Part shown: piece after piece, positions 1-9,159 of the stretch
Position numbering within the stretch: position 1 is the stretch's first letter
Layout: each line of letters starts with the position of its first letter
Source: CAVRAZ01 sp963719135
GTDB lineage: Bacteria; Pseudomonadota; Gammaproteobacteria; DSM-19610
NCBI GenBank assembly: GCA_963719135.1
Contig: CAVRAZ010000005.1
Coordinates: 62,001 to 126,000, forward strand
Length of the DNA stretch: 64,000 nt
Direction: 5' to 3'
Position numbers and translations under genes: made by a program
Notes under the pieces: model-generated
The model's input: the letters and a program-made list of their open reading frames with translations, nothing else
What the model was told of the DNA's origin: nothing
Database searches by the model: none

Positions 1-1578
1 CACCAGCCCAGCAATCGCAGAAGACTTTCGTCGCGTCTGAGCATTGTGTTGTCGCGCTGACGCTCGTCGAGCAATGAGCCCGGATAGAGTTCCCACGCGG
101 AACCCGCGCCCGGTGACTCGCGCACCGTCAGGTGCCGCTCGGACAGGTCTGCACCGATGCCTGAGTTGACGCGCTCAATCTTGCCCGGTTTTTGTTCGAA
201 CGCGATATAGAGTTTTCTTCCTAGTAACTGGAGTTCCGACTGCCTGATGGATGCAGGCTCGGGGGTCTCGCGTGCAAACCGCGACAGCTCGGCATAGCTG
301 CGGGTCAGCTCGCGGACCAGCAGGTTCTGCTCCTCAAGAACACGACGGATCTTCCAGTGCTTGCGCTGGTCAAGATCCTCAAGCCGTTGTTGACCCCAGC
401 CCCAGATGTCCACCAGAGACCGCATCAATTCGTAGCGCCAATTGTCCCGGTGCCCGGGTTGGCTGACTTCGATATCCACTTTGAAATAAAAGCAGCGACG
501 AACCAGGTCCAGGCGCTGCATTTCGTTCTGCCCGAACAGATATTCCTCCACGGCGTTGCACATCATGACGTAGGGATCGATCACGTTGAGCGGGCATCTG
601 TTCAGATACACCGACTGCTTGAACCGCATTGCGAGAATCTGGATATCGGGATACTGGCGCGCATAGGCTTCGAGCAGCATCAGCTTCATGAGCGATTTGT
701 ACGGAGAGTCGACGGCCTTGTTGAGCTGCCACAGCGTCGCGCCCAGAAATTCTTCCGCCGGAATCCCGCTGAGTCCGCCGAAATCGACGGTGTCACCGGC
801 CTTTATGAAACGGTGGAGCAGTAGCTTGCGCACGTATTCGTCGTAACGCTGCTCCTGCTCGGGAGGCACCAGCCACCAGACCGGGAACCGTCCCGCCAGC
901 AACAGCGCCGTACGGTAGAACTCATCGAGCAGCAAGTGGTGCTGCGAGCTGCCGCTGCTCTCCTCCGAGAGCGCCGGCCGCAGGCCATTCTTGAACGACA
1001 CGTCGTCCATGATAAAGAAGTGAACTTCGAGTCCGAGCGATTCGGCCCAGGTCTGGATCGCCTCGGCTTTCTTTGCCAGCGTTGCCCGCAGATCGTCGTC
1101 CAGGCCGGGGCGGTGGCAGAGCCAGAACGTCGAAGTCGCTCTTGCCGGAGTAACCGATTGTTCCGCTGCTGCCCATGAGGTAGATCGCATGGATCGCGTA
1201 AGTGCGCTGAGCCCGACGGAGATAGCGAAAGCTCTTGGCCAGGCGCTTGGCCTGCAGCAGCGCACGCCGTCCCGGTGCATAACCTGAAACGCCGCTCGGT
1301 GCATCCGTCGACAGATAACCCGGCAGCATGGGATGGTTGATGTGAAACAGGAGCGGCAGCAGTTCGATAAAGGGTTTCTGATGCATCAGAAGGCTGTCCT
1401 GAAACCGATTCAGACGATCCTGATTGAGGGCATGGAAGCGCCGCTGAATGTTCCGCAACTCCAGCGCGTCTATTTCAACGTAAGTATTGTCGGTGGTCCG
1501 GCGCGGGTTGCCGTCGGGATGGGAAGCCGCCGCGCCGAGGTGCGAAGGATCGCGATCGTTGTCGTCCGAAGTCGGCAC
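1..1578 (-). pseudogene. cyaA: Class I adenylate cyclase, 5' part, frameshifted and cut by window edge
   Basis: This gene encodes the cytoplasmic enzyme that makes cAMP from ATP. The start at 1578 gives an N-terminal region with the family pattern HHPxxPGYL-like (residues about 81-89) and the nucleotidyltransferase motif GSSGTIGYSGKSDFD (136-150). Directly after this motif the frame breaks: one extra base near 1125-1127 must be ignored to continue into FWLCHRPGL. From there the second frame stays open to base 1 and matches the family throughout (for example LLLDEFYRTA, LDLVRRCFYFKV, RKLYIAFEQKPGK). About 525 residues lie in the window, compared with about 850 in E. coli CyaA, so the regulatory C-terminus lies beyond the edge. 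Whether the frameshift is real or a sequencing error cannot be decided here. The family assignment is firm. Confidence 0.9.
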
Positions 1579-1599
1579 CGGCGTTCGAGTTACGGTAGG

Positions 1600-2421
1600 T
1601 TAGAGGGCCAGCACTTCAGCTTTATCTGCGGATTTGGCTTCATTCAAGGCGCCGGTCGCGCGCGCGATCAGGGTGGCCGCCGTATCGCTCTTGCGCCAGC
1701 CGGCCAGCCCGTATGTTGAGGGGATGGCGATGCCGTCGAAGATACTGCTGCCCAGCTCCGCGAGCAGGGATCGCAACTTACCGGTGAGCTGCATGGCCGC
1801 GTCTTCGGTGGTTTCGGGAAGCACCAGCAGGAACAGCTTTCGCTCGGAGCAGCCGATGAGATCCGCCCAGCGCAACTGATCCTTGAGCAGTCGCGCGACT
1901 TCGAGTAGCACCTCGTTGTGCGGTGCGGGCGCATCGATCTGCATGCCTACGACGCTGAGCGGGCTGTTGTACCGGCGGCAACGGGCGATCTGCGGCTCCA
2001 GCGCGAGCGATACGCCGCGTTCGTTGAGCAGTCCGGTCGCTGGATCGGTCAGGGTGGTGTTCCGCAGTTCCTCCGCGAGCCGTCGATTCGAAGCGCGCAG
2101 CTCCATTTCAGTCGTGCAGTCGACGTAGAACCGCGCCTCGCGCCCATCGGGGAGTTCAATAACCGTCAGATTGAAATGACGCGTTTTGCCGGTGGTGTCC
2201 TGCCATTCGACGTGTGGAGCGCCTGCCAGCAGCGTCGCCACGGAAGGCTCGTCGACCAGGCGCGGCTGTCGACCGAGCAGGCCCGACAGCGCTATCGGCG
2301 CTATCAGGTCGGCGAGCGCCTGGTTGCCATAATCGATGCGGCCGTCCCGCGTCAGTACCAGCGTCGGGTGGGGACAGATTTGAATGAGGATCTGTGCGTC
2401 TTGCGTGCTGGGAAGCTGCAT
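1600..2421 (-). CDS. PAS protein with degenerate GGDEF domain
   Basis: A 273-residue soluble protein. Residues about 8-115 look like a PAS sensor domain, and residues 124-136 carry LTDPATGLLNERG, the usual opening of a GGDEF domain. At the position of the catalytic GGDEF signature (about 190-197) it reads GCSERKLF, so the residues that bind GTP and metal are gone. A diguanylate cyclase activity is therefore unlikely; such domains usually act as sensors, GTP binders or scaffolds. The frame can be extended to a TTG at 2469, but the ATG at 2421 with AGG upstream is the more likely start. The gene lies 21 bp from cyaA on the same strand, which allows co-transcription upstream of the cyclase. No membrane segment is seen. 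Confidence 0.8.
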   Translation of the reverse strand: MQLPSTQDAQILIQICPHPTLVLTRDGRIDYGNQALADLIAPIALSGLLGRQPRLVDEPSVATLLAGAPHVEWQDTTGKTRHFNLTVIELPDGREARFYVDCTTEMELRASNRRLAEELRNTTLTDPATGLLNERGVSLALEPQIARCRRYNSPLSVVGMQIDAPAPHNEVLLEVARLLKDQLRWADLIGCSERKLFLLVLPETTEDAAMQLTGKLRSLLAELGSSIFDGIAIPSTYGLAGWRKSDTAATLIARATGALNEAKSADKAEVLAL

Positions 2422-2544
2422 TGGGTTCAACCTGAGTGGTGGCGCCGGACCGCCGGCGTCGTGGTGCAAACTGATCAGGTTGTGTATCGGAATTTGTGAT
2501 CGATTCTTTATCCGCGTTGCGATGACCGTTGCGCTCCGCGCTGG

Positions 2545-2904
2545 TCACTGATACTCGGATGCACGGCCGGCCTTGCCCCTTACTTTCTCCACCGGATAGC
2601 GGGATTCGTTGAGTTCGATTTTTTCCCACGCGGCTTCCACAAGGTCAATATCCAACTGCGTCGCCGTCCGAATCAGATAGATGAGAATATCGGCAAGTTC
2701 CAAACGGATCGCGGCCCGCTTCTCGGCGTCAGGCTGGCGGCTTTCCTGCTCGGTGACCCACTGAAAATGCTCAACTAATTCAGCGGTTTCCGCTATCAAT
2801 GCCATTGTCAGATTCTTGGGCGAGTGAAATTTGTCCCAATCGCGCTCTGCGGCGAAGCGGGCGAGGCGTTGCGTCAGTTGGGAAAGGTCATCGGTGCGAT
2901 GCAT
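2545..2904 (-). CDS. MazG-like nucleotide pyrophosphohydrolase
   Basis: A 119-residue all-alpha NTP pyrophosphohydrolase of the MazG/RS21-C6 (dCTPase-like) group. The metal-binding helices are visible as ETAELVEHFQW (ExxE part) followed about 30 residues later by ELADILIYLIR (ExxD part). Enzymes of this size typically hydrolyse non-canonical or excess dNTPs to monophosphates. An upstream ATG at 2952 would add 16 residues, but these do not resemble the family, and the start at 2904 (MHRTDDLSQLTQ) matches the usual N-terminus. It is transcribed away from the cupredoxin gene whose start lies 69 bp away. The substrate cannot be told from sequence. Confidence 0.85.
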   Translation of the reverse strand: MHRTDDLSQLTQRLARFAAERDWDKFHSPKNLTMALIAETAELVEHFQWVTEQESRQPDAEKRAAIRLELADILIYLIRTATQLDIDLVEAAWEKIELNESRYPVEKVRGKAGRASEYQ

Positions 2905-2973
2905 GTTGGGGGCTCCCAAAGGTTTGGTTGGCAACAACTTAGCAAATCGCATCGATTGCCGATAGGGTCGCCG

Positions 2974-3723
2974 ATGGACCTGTCCAACCTACACGAAGTT
3001 CATAGCCGGGGTCGAAAGCGCCGTGTGCCGGCGCCGTTCCTGCCGCTGCTGGTCGCCGCGGTGCTGGCTGCGGCGCCGGGCCAGTCGGCCGAAATAGGGG
3101 GCCGCGTATCGGTGCGGTATGCCGGGCTGTTTCAGCCTGATGCGTCCATGTCGGACGTTCCCGTCAGCGTGGCTCTTCTTCCGGTGCGGGATCGGAAAGT
3201 CGGCCTGCGCAGCCCGCAGGTGGTGCAGATCGAGGTAATCGGCAATCGGATCGTACCGCCGTTCCTGACCCTCCAGACGGGCGACGCGGTCGAATTCGTT
3301 AACCGGGACAATGTGTTTCACGAGTTGTTCTCGGTTTCGCCGGAGCGTCCGTTCGACATCGTGCTGGCCAAGGTCGATGCGACGAAACCGGTGACCCAGA
3401 AGGTTCTATTCGACAAACCCGGCTCCATGCATGTGTTTTGCCGCATTCATAACAAGAGTTATGCAAGGATCGACGTGTTGGACACGCCCTACCAGAAGAT
3501 GGTGCAAGCGGGAGAAGCGTTCCGGTTTGCAGATATTCCGACCGGGCGCTGGACCTTGCGTCTCGCATCGCCCGGTGCCGAGACCCGTCTGATCGATGTG
3601 GATGCGCTGACTTCGCCGCCGTCACTGACGCTCGAACTTCGTTCCATGATCGGTGGCTCGGGCGCGGGCCCGCTCAGCGGCGAGGCTGCCGTCGAGCGTC
3701 TGTTTCCGACAGGCGTGCGCTGA
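2974..3723 (+). CDS. Secreted cupredoxin-like protein (methylamine-utilisation-type)
   Basis: A 249-residue exported protein. The ATG at 2974 gives a basic N-terminus (RGRKRR) followed by a hydrophobic stretch PFLPLLVAAVLAAAP and a likely cleavage at QSA-E. The middle holds a cupredoxin fold with copper ligands His (NVFHELFS), Cys (HVFCRIH) and a second His in the same loop; the usual axial Met after CxxH is replaced (IHNKSYARI). Proteins of this kind are often labelled methylamine utilisation protein although most are not linked to methylamine. The C-terminal third (TGRWTLRLASPG) resembles a small beta domain. It is followed after 9 bp by a membrane GGDEF-EAL gene, so the two are probably one transcript and the cupredoxin may supply a periplasmic redox or copper signal. 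The function is inferred only. Confidence 0.75.
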   Translation: MDLSNLHEVHSRGRKRRVPAPFLPLLVAAVLAAAPGQSAEIGGRVSVRYAGLFQPDASMSDVPVSVALLPVRDRKVGLRSPQVVQIEVIGNRIVPPFLTLQTGDAVEFVNRDNVFHELFSVSPERPFDIVLAKVDATKPVTQKVLFDKPGSMHVFCRIHNKSYARIDVLDTPYQKMVQAGEAFRFADIPTGRWTLRLASPGAETRLIDVDALTSPPSLTLELRSMIGGSGAGPLSGEAAVERLFPTGVR

Positions 3724-3732
3724 GGACAGGCG

Positions 3733-6504
3733 ATGAACATCGAGCAGAAGAACACGCTGTTCGTCGTAAGCCTGGTAATGACCGTCCTGCTCGGCATCGC
3801 GACTGCCGCGTTCTTCCTGGTGCGGGAACATGTTCAGAACAGTATTGAACAAGACGTGCAGCGCGCGCAGAACGTGTTCATCGCAGCGCAAAAGACCCAA
3901 TTCGATAATCTCACGATAGTCGCCCGCGGCGTACGTACCGAGCCCAGCCTGGTCGCTGCCACGCTGACCGGTGACATCGATACCGTGCGCGGCACGCTCG
4001 AAGATCTGTCGCCCCGACCGGGCGCCGATTTTATGGCGGTCTATCTCAGCACCGGGCCCGGGGGAATTGCCGGTGCCGGATCGCGGCCCCACTTCACTTC
4101 TCCGCAGATTCTGAGTTCCCGACAACTGATTGGAATGGTAGAAAGCCTTAGGCGCGGCCAGAGCCTGGTCGCGGGAAATGTGCTGGTTTACGACTCTCTG
4201 CTGCAGATCGTAGCGACGCCCATCGAGAATCCCCTGGGGGGAAGAGTGGGGGTTCTGCTCATCGGTCGTCAGTTCGCGGCGTCGGAACTTAGCGCGATGC
4301 GGAATCTGGTCCAGACTGATGTAGCAATCTTCAGCGGCAATACGCTGTTGGCGAGCAGCATCGCAGGGCTGCAGGATCTGCTTCCGGAACTGAATCTCTG
4401 GAGCGGTGACGGAGGCGTTCACAAATTCGACATCGGCGACGCATCCTACACCGGTACGATACTACCTATGCTGGTCTCGGTCGATTCCAAGGAGCAGGCG
4501 GCGACGGTTCTGATAGCGGCACCTCATGCGTACTACTGGGGTCCTTACTACACGCTGGGAGAGCTTGCCTTCTATATCTCCGTGTTGATCGTTCTGGCCG
4601 CGTCGCTGGCCGGTACCTGGATCAGCCGCAAGAACCTGACCCGTCCGCTGGTTATGCTGGTCAAGGCAACTGAAGCCATACGTGCCGGTAACTTCAGCCA
4701 GACCGTGGACATCAAACGCGACGACGAAATCGGACAGCTATCCGCTTCTTTCAACACCATGCTGAATTATCTCAACCAGTCGCACTCCGCGCTCGAGCGC
4801 AGCAGACAACGCTTCCGCGATTTTGCCGACAGTTCATCGGACTGGTTGTGGGAGACCGACGGTGAAGGCCGCTACACCTATGTTTCAAGCGGTGTTCTGA
4901 AGGTGTTGGGCGTCCGCGCCGAGCAGTTCAATGGGAAGGCTCTGAGCGACGTGTTTCCCGGCAGCCAGGTCACCGGGCTTTCAGCGCTGCTGAGACCCGA
5001 CAAGGGAACGCCTCTGCCATTCAAGGATGTCGAAGTCTGGATTACCGCATCACAGGGCCAATTGTGTCTGCGCATCAACGGTGCGCCAATAATAGACGGC
5101 CAGAATCGCTTCCGCGGATACCGAGGCACCGCGCGCGACATCAGCAAGCTGAAACAGGACGAGCATCGCATGGTGATATTGGCCAACCAGGACCATTTAA
5201 CCGGTGTGGCGAACCGCCGACGGTTCATTCAGGATCTGGGGCACGAAATCCGCCGCATGGAGGGATCGTCGCAATTCGGCGTGCTGATCCTGATTGACCT
5301 GGACCACTTGAAGCTCGTCAATGATACGGCGGGGCACGCAGCCGGTGACCAGATCATCGTGCAGGTCGCCGGCCTGCTCAAACGTGCGTCCCGGGAAGAG
5401 GATCTGCTGGCCCGTATCAGCGGTGACGAGTTCGCGGTGGCCTATCCGGACATGAACGAACAAAAAGGTCTGGAGAGAGCCCAGGAACTGTTGCAGAGGA
5501 TCAACGATCTCAAGCCGCGGTTCGGCGGACGTGTCATCAATATCTCGGCCAGCATAGGCATCGTGTCCATTCCTCAGGATGGTCGCCAGCCGGTCGAATT
5601 GCTGGCCAAGGCGGATGCGGCGATGTCCAGCGCCAAGAAAGCCGGCCGCAACCGCATCATGTTCTACAACGCCGCGGACATGGCTCGCGAGCGCATGGAC
5701 AGTCAGTTGGTCTGGAAAGACCGTTTGATCGATGCGCTGGATAACGACCGGCTGTTTCTCATGTATCAGCCGATCATGGACGTGCGCGCGCGTAAGATAT
5801 CCCACTACGAAGTGCTGGTTCGAATGCGGGGTGACAAGGGCGTCTACCTCCCGCCTGACAAATTCATTCCGGCGGCCGAGCAGTTCGGTATGATCCAGCG
5901 CGTTGACCGTGTTGTCATCAATAAAGCGATAACGGCATTGTCCCGGCTGCCCGAGCACATGAACAACATCGGATTTTCCATCAATCTGTCCGGCCTCACG
6001 GTCGGCGACCCCGAGATCTATCCGCTGATTGTGCAGGAGCTGAACCGATCAGGTGTCGCATCGGAGCGAGTGGCGTTCGAAATCACCGAGACCGCCGCCT
6101 GCGAGCAGCTCAGCAGCGCGGTCGAATTTATCGAGAAGGTTCGCCAGCTTGGATGCAAGGTATTGTTGGACGATTTCGGCGTGGGGTTTTCCTCGTTTTC
6201 GTACCTCAAACACCTGCGCGCCGATATGCTCAAGATCGACGGCGGCTTCATCCGGGAAATTCACAGCTCCGGAGCGGACCAGCTATTCGTCAAGGCGCTG
6301 GTCAACGTCGCCCGGGGCATGGGTATGCAAACGATCGCGGAGTTCGTCGAAAACCAGGATGTCTACGAGCGGGTGTCCGAGTTGGGCGTGGACTACGTGC
6401 AGGGTTATCACGTGGGTCGTCCGGCACCCGATCTGACCGTGGCGCCAATGCCCAAATCAAGATCCGCGACGGCCGCTGAACCGGCGCACGCCGCGACGGT
6501 CTAG
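3733..6504 (+). CDS. Membrane GGDEF-EAL c-di-GMP protein with periplasmic sensor, HAMP and PAS
   Basis: A 923-residue bifunctional-type c-di-GMP enzyme. Domain order: TM helix at about 9-30, periplasmic double-CACHE-like sensor (31-275), TM helix at 279-297, HAMP (298-350), PAS (about 360-475), GGDEF (480-645) and EAL (665-905). The cyclase signature is SGDEF (563-567) with the RxxD I-site not evident. In the EAL domain the first motif reads EVLVR (693-697), and DDFG (813-816), KIDG, the Asn of SINLSG and the Glu of FEITET are present, so phosphodiesterase residues look intact. The cyclase half also appears competent. Its periplasmic domain and the adjacent secreted cupredoxin suggest sensing of a periplasmic or redox cue. 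The net direction of activity cannot be read from sequence. Confidence 0.93.
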   Translation: MNIEQKNTLFVVSLVMTVLLGIATAAFFLVREHVQNSIEQDVQRAQNVFIAAQKTQFDNLTIVARGVRTEPSLVAATLTGDIDTVRGTLEDLSPRPGADFMAVYLSTGPGGIAGAGSRPHFTSPQILSSRQLIGMVESLRRGQSLVAGNVLVYDSLLQIVATPIENPLGGRVGVLLIGRQFAASELSAMRNLVQTDVAIFSGNTLLASSIAGLQDLLPELNLWSGDGGVHKFDIGDASYTGTILPMLVSVDSKEQAATVLIAAPHAYYWGPYYTLGELAFYISVLIVLAASLAGTWISRKNLTRPLVMLVKATEAIRAGNFSQTVDIKRDDEIGQLSASFNTMLNYLNQSHSALERSRQRFRDFADSSSDWLWETDGEGRYTYVSSGVLKVLGVRAEQFNGKALSDVFPGSQVTGLSALLRPDKGTPLPFKDVEVWITASQGQLCLRINGAPIIDGQNRFRGYRGTARDISKLKQDEHRMVILANQDHLTGVANRRRFIQDLGHEIRRMEGSSQFGVLILIDLDHLKLVNDTAGHAAGDQIIVQVAGLLKRASREEDLLARISGDEFAVAYPDMNEQKGLERAQELLQRINDLKPRFGGRVINISASIGIVSIPQDGRQPVELLAKADAAMSSAKKAGRNRIMFYNAADMARERMDSQLVWKDRLIDALDNDRLFLMYQPIMDVRARKISHYEVLVRMRGDKGVYLPPDKFIPAAEQFGMIQRVDRVVINKAITALSRLPEHMNNIGFSINLSGLTVGDPEIYPLIVQELNRSGVASERVAFEITETAACEQLSSAVEFIEKVRQLGCKVLLDDFGVGFSSFSYLKHLRADMLKIDGGFIREIHSSGADQLFVKALVNVARGMGMQTIAEFVENQDVYERVSELGVDYVQGYHVGRPAPDLTVAPMPKSRSATAAEPAHAATV

Positions 6505-6582
6505 CCCGACTGGACACAAGGGTGCTCGAGGCGCCGCCTGCCTGACGCCGACAACCCGGCCTCCGACGCGAATATTCCGTAT

Positions 6583-7980
6583 TCAGTTCCGAATCATCCG
6601 TTGCCGAGCGCGTTTTACTGCCGCGCGGACCTGCTCCGGCGCCGTACCGCCGAAATGGTTGCGTGCGGCGACGGAACCTTCCAGGGTCAGCACCCCAAAG
6701 ACATCATCTGCGATTCGATCCGAGAAACCGCGCAATTCTTCCAGCGTCAGCGCCGAAAGATCGCGCCCGCTTTCGATCCCGGCTCGCACCGCCCGGCCGA
6801 CGATCTCGTGAGCGTCCCGGAAGGCGACACCCTTGCGCACCAGGTAGTCCGCCAGATCGGTCGCCGTGGCGTACCCATGCATCGCGGCATTCCGCATTCG
6901 GTCGGGACGCGGGCGGATTGCCGGCATCATGTCCGCGAAGACTTTCAGAGAGCCCAGCAGGGTGTCGACGGTATCGAACAGTGGTTCCTTGTCTTCCTGG
7001 TTGTCCTTGTTATAGGCGAGCGCCTGACCCTTCATCAGTGTCAGCAGACCGATCAGGTGACCGTACACGCGTCCGCTCTTGCCGCGCACCAGTTCGGGCA
7101 CATCCGGGTTCTTCTTTTGCGGCATGATGCTCGACCCTGTGCAGAAACGGTCGGGCAGATCGATGAATTCGAACTGCGCCGACGACCAGATCACCAGCTC
7201 TTCGGAAAAACGTGACAAGTGGGTCATCACCAGCGCCGCCACGGCGCAGAACTCGATGGCGAAATCGCGGTCGCTCACGGCATCCAGCGAGTTTTCCGCA
7301 GGGGCTGCGAACCCAAGCAGTTCGGAGGTGTAGTGGCGGTCGATCGGGAAGCTCGTGCCAGCTAGCGCCGCCGCCCCCAGCGGCATGACATTCACCCGGA
7401 TCCGGCAATCCCGCAAGCGCTCGGCATCGCGCTGCAGCATTTCGAACCAGGCGAGCATGTGATGGCCGAAAGTGACGGGCATGGCGACCTGAAGATGGGT
7501 GAAGCCCGGCATGAGTGTTGCCGCTTCGCGTTCGGCAATGGCCAGCAAGGCTTCCTGCAGGCGCAGGATCTGGTCGGCGATCAGGTCGATCTGGTCGCGC
7601 AGGTAAAGACGCAGGTCGGTGGCGACCTGATCATTGCGGGACCTGCCGGTATGGAGCTTTTTCCCGGCCTCGCCGATCAGCGCGGTCAGCCTTGATTCGA
7701 TGTTCATATGAACATCCTCCAGTCGCACCGACCATTCGAAGGCGCCCGACTCGATCTCCTGTTCCACCCGGTCCAGGCCGGCCAGAATATCCGAGCATTC
7801 CGCCGCGCTGATCAACCCGGCCCTGGCCAGCATACGTGCATGCGCGCGCGAGCCACGGATGTCGTGCCGGTACAGCCGGCGGTCGAAGCCGACGGAGGCC
7901 GTGAAGGCTTCCACGAACGCGTCGGTGGACTCGGTGAAGCGTCCGCCCCAGGGTTTGTCAGGGGATGGCTGTTTGGTCAT
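6583..7980 (-). CDS. argH: Argininosuccinate lyase
   Basis: This 465-residue enzyme cleaves argininosuccinate to arginine and fumarate, the last step of arginine synthesis. The fumarase/aspartase superfamily signature GSSIMPQKKNP is present in the middle, as are the SRNDQVATDLR and TSFPIDRHYTSELLGF segments typical of ArgH. The length is that of the family, and the N-terminus KPWGGRF is diagnostic. It is divergent from the algZ-like gene (84 bp between starts), the same arrangement as in Pseudomonas aeruginosa. It converges with the GGDEF-EAL gene, 78 bp apart, with no clear terminator between them. Confidence 0.97.
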   Translation of the reverse strand: MTKQPSPDKPWGGRFTESTDAFVEAFTASVGFDRRLYRHDIRGSRAHARMLARAGLISAAECSDILAGLDRVEQEIESGAFEWSVRLEDVHMNIESRLTALIGEAGKKLHTGRSRNDQVATDLRLYLRDQIDLIADQILRLQEALLAIAEREAATLMPGFTHLQVAMPVTFGHHMLAWFEMLQRDAERLRDCRIRVNVMPLGAAALAGTSFPIDRHYTSELLGFAAPAENSLDAVSDRDFAIEFCAVAALVMTHLSRFSEELVIWSSAQFEFIDLPDRFCTGSSIMPQKKNPDVPELVRGKSGRVYGHLIGLLTLMKGQALAYNKDNQEDKEPLFDTVDTLLGSLKVFADMMPAIRPRPDRMRNAAMHGYATATDLADYLVRKGVAFRDAHEIVGRAVRAGIESGRDLSALTLEELRGFSDRIADDVFGVLTLEGSVAARNHFGGTAPEQVRAAVKRARQRMIRN

Positions 7981-8064
7981 GGTCTGATCGTCAGGCGTTG
8001 AATTAGCGCCCGATTATACCCGAAACGCGTCAAAGCGCCGACCCGGTCTGCCGCTATTCCGCTG

Positions 8065-9159
8065 ATGGAACACTCGGAATCTGTCAATCGGCGCGTGGTC
8101 GCGGGCAAGCAGGGGCGTCCGGTAACGACCGACATTCGCGACACCCTGTTCCTGCCCAGTTTTTGTGACATCAGCCTGGTCTTCGCTGTGGTGATGACCG
8201 CACAATTGCTCGCGTTCGTGCTGGTGTTCGCGGCCGGTGGAGCCGGATTCTGGAACCGGCTGGCGCTGATTTCGTTGTTCATACAATGGATCGTACTCTC
8301 GGGCGCCATGCTGTTGTGTATCGCGCGCCCGTTGTTGGTGGGGTTCAGCAACTCTGCGGCGGCACTCATCAGCTATCTGCTGTTGCTGCTGGTCACCATG
8401 CTGATCACCGAGGTGACCTACCGGATAGTGCTCGAGCAAAGCGCCTCGCTGGTTCGGGTCGACCACGCCGAGTTTCTGCTGCGGAGTTTGGGTATCAGCG
8501 CCATCGTCAGCGCGCTGGTACTGCGGCACCTTTACGTCAAACACCAATGGCGGCAACAGATCGAGGCGGAGGCACAGGCCCGTATTCAGGCACTGCAGGC
8601 GCGCATCCGGCCGCATTTCCTGTTCAACAGCATGAACAGCATCGCCGAACTGACCCGCATCGATCCCGTGCGTGCCGAACTGGCCGTACAGGACCTTGCC
8701 GACCTGTTCCGCGCTACGCTGCGCGAAGCCTCCGAACGGGTGACGCTGGAACAGGAACTGGAAGTCGGCCGGCGCTATCTTCGCATGGAGAGCCTGCGTC
8801 TGGGTGATCGCCTCAAGGTCGACTGGTGCACTGATGGCGTGCCGCTACAGCGGAAGGTACCAGCGCTCATCGTGCAGCCGCTGCTGGAGAACGCCGTCTA
8901 TCACGGCATAGAGCCGCGCAGCGAGGGAGGCGTCATCAGCGTCATCGGACGGGTGGACGGGCCGCTGATACGTATCACGGTGCGCAATCCCAAAGCTCCG
9001 GCACGAACCGCGTCGCACCGCAAGGGCAACCAGATCGCACTCACGAACATTCGCCAGCGTCTCAGGCTTGTCTTTGGCGGACGCAGCGGAGTCGCCGTCA
9101 GCGAAGACGACGAAACCTTCGATGTCACGGTGTACTTTCCCAGAGAGAAAGCCTTATGA
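8065..9159 (+). CDS. algZ: LytS/AlgZ-type membrane sensor histidine kinase
   Basis: A 364-residue sensor kinase. Four hydrophobic segments fill residues about 35-165, followed by the HisKA_7TM-like/His_kinase domain of the LytS-YehU class, where the phosphoacceptor lies in RIRPHFLFNSMNS (H near residue 187). An N-box is seen as LLENAVYHGIEP, while the DxGxG box is weak (RNPKAPARTASHRKGNQ), as also known for AlgZ/FimS. The stop codon overlaps the start of the response regulator (ATGA), so the pair is translationally coupled. In pseudomonads this locus controls type IV pili and alginate; here the targets are unknown. The start at 8065 (ATG, MEHSESVN) is the first in frame after argH. Confidence 0.88.
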   Translation: MEHSESVNRRVVAGKQGRPVTTDIRDTLFLPSFCDISLVFAVVMTAQLLAFVLVFAAGGAGFWNRLALISLFIQWIVLSGAMLLCIARPLLVGFSNSAAALISYLLLLLVTMLITEVTYRIVLEQSASLVRVDHAEFLLRSLGISAIVSALVLRHLYVKHQWRQQIEAEAQARIQALQARIRPHFLFNSMNSIAELTRIDPVRAELAVQDLADLFRATLREASERVTLEQELEVGRRYLRMESLRLGDRLKVDWCTDGVPLQRKVPALIVQPLLENAVYHGIEPRSEGGVISVIGRVDGPLIRITVRNPKAPARTASHRKGNQIALTNIRQRLRLVFGGRSGVAVSEDDETFDVTVYFPREKAL

